Shown: positions 9,501 through 21,500 of the stretch, in pieces
Position numbering within the stretch: position 1 is the first letter of the stretch
How the letters are laid out: each line of letters opens with the position of its first letter
Assembly (NCBI GenBank): GCA_900112325.1
Contig: FOLJ01000024.1
Coordinates: 1 to 64,000 of the forward strand
DNA length: 64,000 bases
From: Micromonospora sediminimaris
Lineage (GTDB): Bacteria > Actinomycetota > Actinomycetes > Mycobacteriales > Micromonosporaceae
Direction of reading: 5' to 3'
Notes under the pieces: model-generated
The model's database searches: none
What the model was told of the DNA's origin: nothing
What the model saw: only the letters and a program-made list of their open reading frames with translations
Position numbers and translations under genes: made by a program

Positions 9501-12500
9501 AAAGCTCCGTCCACGGTGTGTCGGATGCCGACGACGCTGCGCAACGACACGTCCGACACGCGCGCCTGGGCCGCGTCCGAGTACGCACCGAGGCCCGGCA
9601 GGTTGTTCCGCCGGTTGTCCCCGCCGCTGAAGCTGAACTCCAGTTGCGCCCGGGCATCGACATCGGGATCACCGGTCACCCGGTGCGCCGGTAGTGGCCT
9701 GGCCTGAGCCGACCAGTCGATGCGCCCCGCCGCGGAGGCCGCGGCCTGCTCGATGTCCCACGCGCCGGACGGACCCGCGCCGTAGACCAGCACCCGGTCG
9801 CCCGGCTGGTAGGTGTCGGCCAGGTTCTGTCCGCCGAAGTCGACAGGTGGCGCGGCCGGGCGAGGATCGCTGAACGAGCCGTCCGGGGCATGGCCTAGCC
9901 GGGCCGAGACCTCCAAGGGCAATGCCCGGGGGTCCACCGGGTTGCCCGCCTGGTCTTGAACCTGTCCGGTCAGGATGTTGACCGCGTGGCCGGAGGACGG
10001 GTCGACCACCAGCGGATCCGTCGGATTCCCGGTGAGGTCGGTGAGCAGCGGCAGGTCCGCGGCACCTGGGCCGCCGAGGACGGTTCGCACGGCCTGCGGA
10101 AGGCCATCCGGGTCGACGACCGCGCCGGTGGCGTCGCGGAACACCGGAGCCGCTCCGGACCGGTCCACGTGGTAGCCGGTGGTCGGGTCGACGTACTGAC
10201 CATCGGTGGTGGCCGGCGCGCTCGGCACCCGGGCCGGGCCGGGACCTGCCGCGATGTCCAGCGATGCGGTGAAGAACTCGCGTCCGTTGACGGTCACCCG
10301 GAAGTTCGCGCCATCGGGCCACCCGGCGCCATCGGCCGGACGAGGCGTGACCGAGGTGGCCAAGCCCTGGTAGGTGGGCATGCCGCTGAGCGCCCGGGCC
10401 GCGCCCACGGTGTCGGCGAACACGTCGGACGGAGTGAACTGGGTGCCCGCCTCGGCCAGTTCGGACGGTTGGAACGGCAGCCCGGGAAGTTCCAGCTCCG
10501 TGGGGACCTGCCCCATGAGCAACGTCTGCCGTTCCGCCCACGGGTCATGTCCCTGCGAGACGCAGAGCACCGGCGGCAGGCCGGTCCCGGTGTCGGCCGG
10601 GGCTCCCAGGGTGACGAAGTCGGCGGTGGCGGCCCAGCCTCCACCGATCACCAGCCGGCCGAAGACGTGGTCCGGTGCTGCCTCCAGCGCGGAGTCCACT
10701 CGGGCAGTCAGCGCGAGATCGGCCTCGTTACGCAGGGCCGTGGCCTGCTGGGCCCAGGCCCGGGCTTCGGCGCGAATGGCCGACTGAGCCGCGCGCAGCT
10801 CTGCGACGAGCTGTTGCCCGTCGCTCTGCGCCAGCCCGATCAGGCTCTCGACCTGCGGGGCGAGGTCACCAAGCTGGTTCCGGATCAGATCGAGGCGGGC
10901 CTGGGCCGCCTTCGGCCCGACCACCGGCACATTGTCACCGTGTCCGTGCACCGGATGGAGGGGCTCCTGCTCCAGCAGACCGGAGGAGACGAGCAGGCTC
11001 AACGCCTCGGCCCGCAGTTGGCTGGCCCGGGCCGGATCGGTCGTGGCGGAGCTGTCACTCAGCACGACCCGCAGCTCGGCGAGGTGACCGACGTCCCGAG
11101 CGGTGACGATCCGGACGCCGCCGGCCTCCGGCCGGGCTCCCTCGGCGAGAGCCGTGGTCGCGTCGAGCCGCAGCCCGGCGGCTCGATCCTGCGCGACGGT
11201 GCCCACTTCGGCGAGAGTTGCGACCACCGCGCGGCGGACATGATCCGGGTGTGCGCCGGTCGACACCTGCACCACGGCGCCATCGACGGCGTACTGGATG
11301 GTGGCGACGGGCACGAGTGGCGCGTTCGCCGGAGGGTCGGTCAGCTCGATGCGTACCCGGTATGGGCCGTCGAGCGTATTCAGGGTGATGGTGCCGGCGC
11401 CCAGGTCGACACTCGCCCCGCTGGGCAACGGATCTGCCGTCAGTGCGGCTTCCACGGCGGACGAGGTACGCCCTGCGTCGGCGACGAGCAGCGCGCCGCC
11501 GAAGGTGGTACCGGCGGCAGCCCGCCGCAGATCGGGCCCGTCAGCAGCGGTCGCGGGGCCGGCAGCGCCCGGTCCCGGAGGGTCACCCGGGCCCGTGGGC
11601 CCGACGTCCCCAACCGCCCCGTCCGGTTGCGTCAGGCGGTCGGGTCCGCCTCGGGCCACACCTGCCGGCCCTTGATCCTGCCCTCGCGTCGCGCCTGCGC
11701 GTACTCCTCCATCACCCGACGCGGCGGCAGGCTGGAATGCACTGTGATCACTCCCGACCGGTCGATGATGTAGCTGCCCTGGCCCACGTGCATCCCCGAG
11801 GTCCGCTCCTGCTCCGAGAGTCTCTCCCGGGCCAGCCAGCCGAACTCGAACTCCCGAAGCACGATCGGATTCCCGGTTCGCAGCAGTCGGCTGATCAGCG
11901 TCAGCGCCTCGTCCTCGGTCAACTCGCCCCTCTCCGTCAGGCACCATCATCGCCCAGAGGGCGTGGGTTTCCCGCACATCGGCGGCCGGCATCTCCACCG
12001 ACGTCGTCCCGGTCTGCGGATCCCACCACACCGGCGCGTCGGCGCCCGCCGGAAAGACGATCACGAAGGCGTGCGAGCTGTCGACCTCGGGCCGGCCAGC
12101 CTCGTCGAGCACGACGTTTCCGGCCGCATCGAGGAGCAGCCAGTCCGCCACCACCAGCGCCGACGCTCCCGGGCCGGCATTCGCCACCTGCCGGTAAAGG
12201 TCCGCGTACTGGGCGGCGACCGCGTCCGTACGGGCGGACGGGTCCATCGGCAGGCTGCCGGGACCGCCGATCCATTCCCCGCCGATCCACGCTTCGGCGC
12301 GCTCCGGTCCGCCCCGCTCGCCGGTGACGCGGTCGATCGAGCCGTCGTCGAACCGGTCCGCCCATCGCGGTACGGACACCTGCGGGTCGCCGTGGAAGCT
12401 GGCCAGTGCCGCCAGCGACGAGTCGATGCAGTTGTTGGCGCGGCCAGGCTGCTCCGGTCCGCCGTCGTTCACCAGTCGCCCGTACGGATGGGTCGACGGG

Positions 12501-15500
12501 TCCGCGAAGATCGCGTACCCCTGCGGGGTCTCAAGGCTCGCCGCGAGATCGTCCTGGAAGCGTGGATCCTCCAGCGGCGCCAGCTCACCAGGCCCGAACC
12601 GGCGGCTCTCCGGCAATGACGGGGCGGGGGTGGTGGTGAGCGCGCCATCCGTCGATACGCTGCCGTCATGGCCACGCCCGCCGACCTCTACGCCGCCATC
12701 CTCGCCCATCCCGACGACCTCGACCTGCGGCGACGCTACGCCGACGCCGTCGGCACCACCGACCCCGAGCACGCCGAGCTGATCCGCCTCGACCTCGACG
12801 GAATCCGCAACACCCGGGAGGTGATGCTCCTGCACCGGCGACTCCGCCAGCGGCTCGCCGCCGGCGTCACGCACCTGCTCGTCGACTGGCGGATCCGCAA
12901 CGGCCTGATCGAATCGGTCACCATGACCGCCCGTGCCTTCATCGACCACAGCGAGCAGGTCTGGGCCCACCATCCCGTCCGCCATCTGGTCCTGGTCGAA
13001 GCCGCCGGCCTCATGACGGACGTCGCCCAGGTCGCCGGTCTCGACCGCCTGATCGCCCTCGATCTGCGGGGGAACCCGATCGGCGACGACGGGCTCGCCG
13101 CGCTCGTCGACTCCCCGCACCTGCGCCGACTTCGCTGGTTGGGCCTGGCCCGCTGCGGCATCGGACCGGCCGGGGCCGAGGCCCTCGCCGCCACCGGTAA
13201 CCTGCCCGACCTGCGCTACGTCGACCTGCGACGCAACCCCGTCGAGGTCACCGCCCAGGGATACGGGCAGGACATCGACGGCAAGCCCATCTCGGTCGAG
13301 ATGCCCCCGCTCGGGCGGGAACTGATCGCCCGGTACGGAGCCCTGCCCTGGCTGGACGTCCAATGGGGATGGCGCTGGCTCGGTGTCGGGTGGGAGGAGG
13401 TCTGAGGCGTCCGGCTCGGACGGGAAACCAGGGGTGGTCGGACCGTCACCTGGTGCGGCCGGCGGCGCCGGCCGGTTGGCCTCGGCGATCCGTTGAGCAT
13501 GGAACCGGATGCTGGGCGCTATTCCCCGAGAGTCGGCCGGCAGCGCCCCGGCCTGACGGCGGATCGCCTCCCCCACCGTCTCGTCGACCCTGCCGAGCAC
13601 CGGCCCAGCCACACTTGCCGCGCCCAGAATGCGTAGCTGACCACTGCCGTCGTGAAGTCCCAGCACATCGGCGACGCCTACCGGATCGGTCGCCGGCCCT
13701 TCGATAGGGGCGAGGTCGAGGTCGGGAAGCAGGCCGGCGACGCCGCCCGGGAAATCGGCCGCCTGCCCGATCGAGAGCACCACCCGGTCGTACGTCTGCC
13801 GGCTGCCGTCGGTGAACTCCACAAGGAAGCCACCGTCGACGGTGTGCCGGAGGCTGACGATCTCCCGCAGCGATCGATCGACCTGGCTCTGCACCGTCTC
13901 GGCGTAGGCACCGACGTCGGGCAGCGTGTTCCGCCGGTTGTAGCCACCGCCGAAGCTGTGCCGCAGGCGTGCCTCGGCGTCCTGATCCGGGTCACCGGTG
14001 AGCTGGTCGGGCGGCGGGTCCATGGCGCGGGCCGACCAGTCGACGCTCGCGGCGGGCGACGCCACTGCCTGCTCGATGTCCCACGCGCCGGAGGCACCCG
14101 CGCCGAAGACGAGTACCCGGTCACCGGGACGGTACGCGTCGGCGAGGTTCTGCCCACCGAAGTCGACAGGCGGCGCGGACGGCCGGGGATCACTGAACGA
14201 TCCGTCCGGAGCGAAGCCCAGCCGGGCCCCGACCTCGGCCGGCACGGTACCGGCATCCACCGGCGTACCGTCGGGGTCGAGAACCTGACCGGTGGTGACG
14301 TCCACGGCGTAGCCGGACGTCGGGTCGACCACCAGTGGATCGGTGGGTCGCCCGGTCAGATCCGCGAGCAGCGGCAGATCCGACCGGCTGGCGCCGGGGC
14401 CACCGAGAACGGCTCGTACGGGCGGTGGCACGCTCTCCGGTGCGATCGGGTTGCCGTCCGGGTCCCGGAACAGCGGTGTGCTGCCGGAACGGTCGACCCG
14501 GTAGCCGGTGGTCGGGTCGACGTAGCTGCCGGTGGCGTCGGCCGGCACGCTCGGCACCCGCGACGGTCCCGGCCCGCTGGCGATGTCGACGGAGGTGGTG
14601 TAGATGTCCCGGCCGTTGACTGTCACCCGGAAGTTGGCGCCGTCGGGCCAGCCCGTGCCGTCGGCCGGTCGGGGCGTGATCGAGGTGGCGGTGCCCTGGT
14701 AGGTCGGCATGCCGGAGAGCGCCCGCGCCGCGCCCACCGCGTCGGCGAAAACGTCGGAGGGGGTGAACTGGGTGCCCTCCTCGGCCAGGTCGCCCGGCTG
14801 GAACGGCAGGCCAGGCAGCTCCAGCTCCGACGGGATCTGTCCCATCAGCAGCGCCTGGCGTTCCGCCCACGGGTCGTGTCCCTGCGAGATGCAGAGCACC
14901 GGCGGCAGGCCGTGGCCAGCGTCCGCAGCGGCGCCCATGGTGACGAAATCGGCGGTCGCGGCCCAGCCACCACCGATCACGAGCCGGTCGAAGACATGGT
15001 CAGGCGCCACACCCAGGGTGGCGTCCACCCTGGCGGTAAGTGTGAGGTCGGCCTGATCACGCAGCTCGGTGGCCTGTTGCGCCCAGGCACGCGCCTCGGC
15101 GCGGACAGCCGACTGGGCCGCCCGGATGTCCGCCACGAGCTGCTGCCCGTCGCTGTGCGCGAGCCCGATCAGGCTTTCCACCTCGGCGGCGAGCGGGCCC
15201 AGGTGATGGTGGATCAGGTCGAGGCGGGCGCGAGCCGCCTCCGGCCCCACGACCGGCGTGTTGCTGCCGAGCCCGTGCACGAGGTGCGCCGGTTCCTGTT
15301 CGAGGAGGCCGGAGGCGACGAGCAGGCTCAGCGCCTCGGCGCGGAGTTGCCCGGCGGTTCCCGGATCGTTGGCGGTGGAGCTGTCGGCGAGCACCACCCG
15401 CAGCTCAGCCAGCCGGCCGATGTCACGCGCGGTCAGCACGCGGGTGCCGTCGCCCTCCGGCCGGGCGCCCTCGGCGAGTGCGGTGGTGGCGTCGAACCGC

Positions 15501-18500
15501 AGTCCTTCGGCCCGTTGCTGGGCGAGCGTGTCCACTTCGGCGAGTGCCGCCGCCACCGCCCGCCGGACGTGATCCGGGTGGGCGCTCGTCGACACCTGTA
15601 CGACGGCCCCGTCGCTGGTGTAGCGGATGGCGGCCACCGGCGCGACCGACGCGTCCGCTGCGGCCGGGGTCAACTCGACGCGTACCGGATAGGGGCCGTC
15701 GAGGGTGGCCAGGGTGACCGTGGCGGCGGCCGGGTCGGCACTGGCCCCGTCCGGCAGTGGCCCTGTGGTCAGGGCCGCCTCGACGGCGATTCTGGTACGC
15801 CCGGGGTCGGCGTCGAGCAGCGCGCCACCGAAGGTCGTACCGGCTGCCGCCTGCCGCAGGTCGGGGCCGTCTGGGTCGGCTGCGGGCCTGGAGTCGCCCG
15901 GTGGCGGCGGGCCGTCCACACCTGATGGCGCGGCGTCCCCGGCCGTTCCGACCGGCGGCGTCAGGCCGTCGGTTCCTCCGTCGGCCAGACCTGTCGACCC
16001 GTCATCCGGCCCTCTTGGCGGGCCTGCGTGTACTCCGTGATCAGCAGCGGTACCGGCAGACTCATCTGAACTGTGATCACTCCCGTCCGGTCGATGATGT
16101 AGCTCCCGTGGCCCAGTTGCCTGCCCTCCGCCCGTTCCTGTGGTGACAGCTGCTCCTTCGCCAGCCAGCCGAACTCGAACGGATGCAGCTCGATCTCGTT
16201 CGCCGTGCCCAGCAGGCGTCTGATCAGCGTCAGCGCCTCGTCCTCCGTCATCCGAAACCCTTTCCGCCATGGTCTCCATCGACCACAGCGCATACGTCTG
16301 CGACAGGTACGCGGCCGGGGGCTGCGGCCACGTCGTCCCTCGTTGCGGATCCCACCAGACCGGTCCGTCGGCGCCCTCCGGAAACACCACGACGAAGGCG
16401 TGCGAGTCCTGAAGCTGGACCTGGCCCCGGTCGAGGACGAGTTCCCCGGTGCGGGGATCTGTCCTGACCCATTCGGCCACGACGAGGGCCGCCGAGCCCG
16501 GACCGGCCGCCGCGACACGCTGATGAAGCTGCGCATACTGCTCGGCGACTGCCGCAGCGCGCTCGGCCGGGGTCGTGGGCAGCCCTTCCGATCCGCCGGA
16601 CCAGTCGACGCCGAGCCATTCCTCGGCTCGGTCGAGCCCGCTCGCCTCGCCGGTGACGGTCTCGATCGAACCGTCCGGGCGGACGTCCGGCCAGCGGGGG
16701 AAGGACACCCGCGGGTCTCCGAAGAAGCTGGACAGCGCCGAGAGCGCGGAGTCCAGGCAGTTGTTGGCGCGCCCCGGCTGGCTCGGGCCACCGTCGTTGA
16801 CCAACCGCCCGTACGGGTGGGTGGACGGGTCCGCGAACAGGACGTACCCGTCGGGCGTACGAAGGCTCTGCTCGACGTCCCACTGGTAACCCGGATCCTC
16901 CAACGGTGCCAGCTCACCCGGCCCGAGCCGCCGGGTCTGCGCCAACCCGTGATCGGTGTCGAGCGGCACCGACGACGGAACACTCGGCACATCCGGCGAA
17001 CCCGGGCCAACGTCACCCAACGCTGCCGGGCCGCTCTGGGCACCTGGGACGGCCGCGGTCAGCCCCCCGAGCGGCAGATCTCCGTCAGCTCGTCCTCCGT
17101 CGGCAACGGCACCGTCGCGAAGTGCGCCACCTGGCGCTCGGCCGTCGCCCGGTCGACCTGCTGGATCTCGTGGCGTTCCGGATTCGCCCACAGGATCGCC
17201 GCTGCCACGTCCGGCCGGAACGTCCACGCTCGCTTCGGTCGATCCCAGATCACCGCCTGGGTCGGCCCGGTGCTGTCCGCCTCCACGATCAGGTTCACCG
17301 GCGGGCCGTCCGGATCCTCCGGTCTCCGGAGGAGGAAGTAGCCGAACGTCAGCGCTGCCATGCACGCCCCCCATCAGGTCAGGGTCCAGACCCGGCAGGT
17401 CGGACGCGGCCAATCCTCGCGCGGCGAGCACGTCGGCGAACGTCAGGCCCTGCTGCCCGAGCCAGTCGAGGTACGACTCCCGGATACTCGCCTGCCGGGG
17501 CGACGCCATCCACTTGGCGAAGCTGGTGTCCTTCGGCGTGTCGAACCGGGCGCTGTCCATGCCCCCCGGCATGCTCGCCGCGATGCCGTTGGCCTTGTTG
17601 ACGGCCAGGATGTCGAGGAACGCGTGTACGCGGGCGGCCGGCGACTGCGCCGGGTCACGCATCACCTCGTACTGGTCATGGGTCTGTTTGCCGACGTTGT
17701 AGCTGGTGTCGGTCGGGAACTGCAGCTCGAAGGTACGCCCGGACGGTGCGGTGAGCGTGCAGTTCAGGCCGAAGAAGCGATTTCCGGGGTGCCAGAAGTT
17801 CTTCAGGTCGGTGACCTGGTAGCCCTGGGCCTCCAACGAGGTGAGGAGCGCATCCACCGCCGGCCCGTACGCCTCGGACTCCGGTCCCCGCACCGAGAAC
17901 CGCACCACGTCGTTGACGGTGTCCAGCGCCGAACCGATGTCGTACCCGAGAGGCTCCAGCTCGGTGCGGAACTTGCGAGCCAAGGACTCGGCGCCCTTGA
18001 CCCGGTGCTGCTCGCCGAGGGTGCTGAGCGCGTCGGCGCCGGTCAGTCCGAGCTGCGCGTTCACCTCGGCGTTGACGCTCTGCAGGTCGGCCAGGATCTG
18101 GTCGGCCTCAATCTGGGCCTCGGTCAGCGCGTCGAGCAGAGCGGCCTGGTCGGTGTCCGGCAGCCCGTCCAGGTAGGGACTGTCAGGTGCGGCGTCGGAG
18201 TCGTTCAGTCCGTCGGATCCGGGGCCGGCCAGACCTGCCGGCCGGTGATCCGGCCCTCCCGGCGGGCCGCCGCGTACCGTTTCATGATCAACGGTGGTGG
18301 CAGGCTGGGATGCACCGTCACTACTCCCGTCTGGTCGATGATGAAGACCCCCTGACCCAGTTGCCGGCCCTGCGTCCGCTGCTGCGGGGAGAGCGTCTCC
18401 TGGGCTGCCCAGCCGAACTCGAACGGGAACACCGCCACCGGGTTGTCCGTCCCCAGCAGCCTGGTCATCAGTTGCCGGGCTTCCTCCCTGCTCATCGGCA

Positions 18501-21500
18501 TGGGCGGGCTGCACCTCCATCGACCACAGGTTGTGCGTCAGTCCAACATAGTCGCCGGGCAGCGGATCGGTGGTGGTGCTGCCGAACTGCGGATCCCACC
18601 ACACCGGCCCGTCCGCGCCTTCCGGAAAGACAAGCAGGAAGACGTGCTCACCGGCGGGCTGCGTGTTGCCCTCGGCGTCGAGCAGCGGGTCCCCGGTGTT
18701 CTCGTCGAACTGGATCCAGTCGACGGCGATGACCGCTGCCGCGCCCGGGCCCGCGTCGAGAACCCGCTGGTACAGCTGCTCATACTGGTCGGCGAGTGCG
18801 GCCGAACGCTCGGCGGGCGTACCCGGTAGGGCGTCGTTGTCGCCGGTCCACTGGCCGCCGATCCAACTCTCGATCCGGCCGAAGCCGTTCAACTCACCGA
18901 GCGTGGTGTCGACCGTCCCGTCGTCGAGCCGGTCCGGCCAACGCGGATGAGAGACCTGCGGATCCCCGTAGAAGCTGGCCAGCGCCGCGAGGATCGTGTC
19001 GACACAGTTGTTGGCCCGGCCAGGCTGGTCCGGCCCGCCATCGTTGATCAACTGACCGTACGGGTGGGTCGAGGGGTCGGCGTAGACCTCGTACCCCTCC
19101 GGGGTCCGCAGGCTGTCCTCGACATCGTCCTGGTACTGCGGATCCTCAAGTGGCGCCAACTGGTCCGGCCCGAACTGGCGCGTGTCCGGCATAGGCCAGC
19201 CCTGCATGTCCGGCCAGACGGCCGGAGCGGGGTTCCCATCAACGTCCGGATCCGTGGTGCCCTCAAGGCCCGGGTCGGGATCACCCTCAGGATTCGGATC
19301 GCCCGGTGTCATGCCGGAGTCACGCGGGTCGGCCGGTGTCCCGGCGATGTCCGCGTCGGGCGGCGGTCCTTCCGGGCTGTTCGGGTCGATCGTCCCGTCG
19401 GAACTGTTCAGGTCGCCGCCCGGCGTACGGTCCGGGTTGTTCGGGTCGGCGACTGTGCCCGGCCGGCCGGTCGGGGAGTCATTCTGGTCCCGACCTCCCG
19501 TCGGCACGTCGGCGGTTGAGGCCGGCGGGACCGGCGCCGGCGTGCTGGCTTCGGGCACAGCGTTACTGATCGGATCGCCCTCGGCATCCAGCACGATCGA
19601 CCAGACGCCGTCCACTCGGCCGGCGTGCAGTGGACCGCTGTCGGAGATCATCTGATTCTGACCGTCAAGCCAGATGATGGTGCCGTTGTGATTGACAGCA
19701 TTCCAGGTGTGTGCGCCAGATCCGTCAGCCCAGCTGGTGACGATCAACGCCGCAGACCCCGGACCTGCCGCGCGGAGGGCCTCGGCGATCGCGTCCAGCC
19801 CAGATGTTCCGACACCCTGGTGGGCGAATGATGCTCCGAGTGCTCGCTCTTGCCGCCCGGTGCTGCCGGTCTCAACCGTCGTCGACGGCGCAGTTGCTGC
19901 GGCCACCTCTGGCCTACCGAACCAGGTAGACAGCACCGAAAGTCCGACGTCGGCGCAGTTGGTGTCCCGGCCAGGCACGGCTGGCCCACCGTCATTGATC
20001 AACCCGGTCCATTGGCCACGCGGATCCGGATGTACCAAAGGCCGCCCTGTCGCCTGATCGGCTGGAATGGCATCTTCCAGAGCCTGCTGGTCGATCGGGT
20101 CAGGCGGAACCAGGCCCTCGGGCTGCCCGTAGGGGCGGCTGTCGCTGAGCGGTGGGCCGACGCCAACCCCACCCGGTACAGGAGGTTGGTAAGCACTAAC
20201 GTCCCGATCCGGGTCCGTTATGGGCTCGACGTTGAACTGCGGCAGAAAATGTGCGCAAGATCGGCACGGCGGTCGATAATGGCCGAGATCGTAGGTGACG
20301 CCGTCCGATCTAGCCTGTTTGACCTGGTGAGTAACGATCTTTGCGCCTTGCAGAGCATCCTGGGCGTACTGCTCGAAGGTGCCGGGCTCTCCGGCGTTCC
20401 GCCATTGCTGTTCCAGTAGGTAGAGCTGGTCGGAAACCAGGGCGACCTCGGCACACTTTCCGTGCCCGCCACCCACACCGTCGACAAGGGTCGCCGCGAT
20501 GCGGTCCAGTGCGGCCTGGGCGAGCGGATGTACCCGGGGCTGTGTGGGCGGTTTCGTGCCTCGGTCGGTGGTCATGCTGGTGTGCGTGGTGATGCTGCCG
20601 TCGGGCATCAGCAGCGCACCGGCCATGCCGGGCTGCTTGCCCTTGGATATCGTTCCGGCCTTCACCTCTCGTCGGACAGTCTCGGCAAGCGTCCGTGACG
20701 CCTCGATCAGCGCGCGCTCGGCTTCGGGGCCGTTCGGATCACCGTCGACCGAGGTCGGAGCCAGTTGCCAGCTGTAGGTGCCGCGGCCGGTCGGCCCCTC
20801 GGACCGTTTGAGGGTCTGCGGGTCGACCGGGCCGGTCGCTGTCTCGGGACCGGGGTTTGTCGGCCCGCTCTGGAGGGTGCCGCTGCTGGTCGGCACCGGG
20901 ATCACGACCGGCCCGTCGGTGCTCTGCTGCGCCTGGTCGGTCCGCTCAGGGTTCGGGTCCGCGGCCGTGTCCGTGCCGGCGGGGGGAGTGGCGTCGACAG
21001 GGGGCGTCGTCGGCTCGATGCCCGCGGTCTGTGCCGGCACCGTCGGGGTGAGCGGGTCTGCTGGCGCAGGTGTCGCGTCCGGCCGAGGCATGGACTGCGC
21101 CGGTTGGGCGGGCGTAGCCGGCTGTTGGGTAGGCCCGGCCTGCTGGGTGGGTCCGGCGGGCTGGGCCGGGTTCGTCGTGGTCGGGCCCGCAGCGGGCGCG
21201 AGGGAGATCGAGCCTGCCGTGTTCGCCGCTGTCGGATTGACCGCCGGCCCGACCGGCGTACCCCGGCCGGGTGTCGGTTGCGTGGTGTTGCCGGAGGGCT
21301 GCTGGGTGTTCGTGCCCGTGGTCGGTGTACTGCTCGTGGTCGGCGTCGAGGCGCTTGGGGTGTTCGCCACCTGCGGGCCGGTCGTGGCGGGTGTGCCGGT
21401 GGTGGGCGTCGGGTTCGTCGCGGTGGTCGGTCCCGTGGGCGCGGCCGTGCCGGGAGGAGTCCCTACCGCCGGGGCGGTTGGTGGCGCCGTCACCGGGGCT

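Larger units (their letters stand above)
8320..12639 (-). repeat. 4.3 kb tandem duplication inside megatoxin, unit 2
   Basis: Second copy of the papain / YrhB / flavoprotein / antisense-LRR unit. The proteins are diverged (roughly 70-80% alike by eye), so the duplication is not recent. The divergence could reflect selection for distinct toxin specificities. Confidence 0.75.
12640..16960 (-). repeat. 4.3 kb tandem duplication inside megatoxin, unit 1
   Basis: Contains, in order on the toxin strand, papain domain 2, a nested YrhB-like gene, flavoprotein module A and an antisense LRR gene. Unit 2 follows directly with the same order. Start codons of the YrhB-like genes are 4329 bases apart and of the LRR genes 4320 bases apart, both multiples of three, so the frame is preserved. 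Boundaries are approximate. Confidence 0.75.

Noticed and set aside
12668..13405. Openness of the toxin frame across the antisense LRR genes as proof of dual coding
   Set aside because: The LRR codons are in exact antisense register with the toxin frame, so a stop would need TTA, CTA or TCA in the LRR gene. These are rare in this genome, so an open antisense frame is expected without selection.
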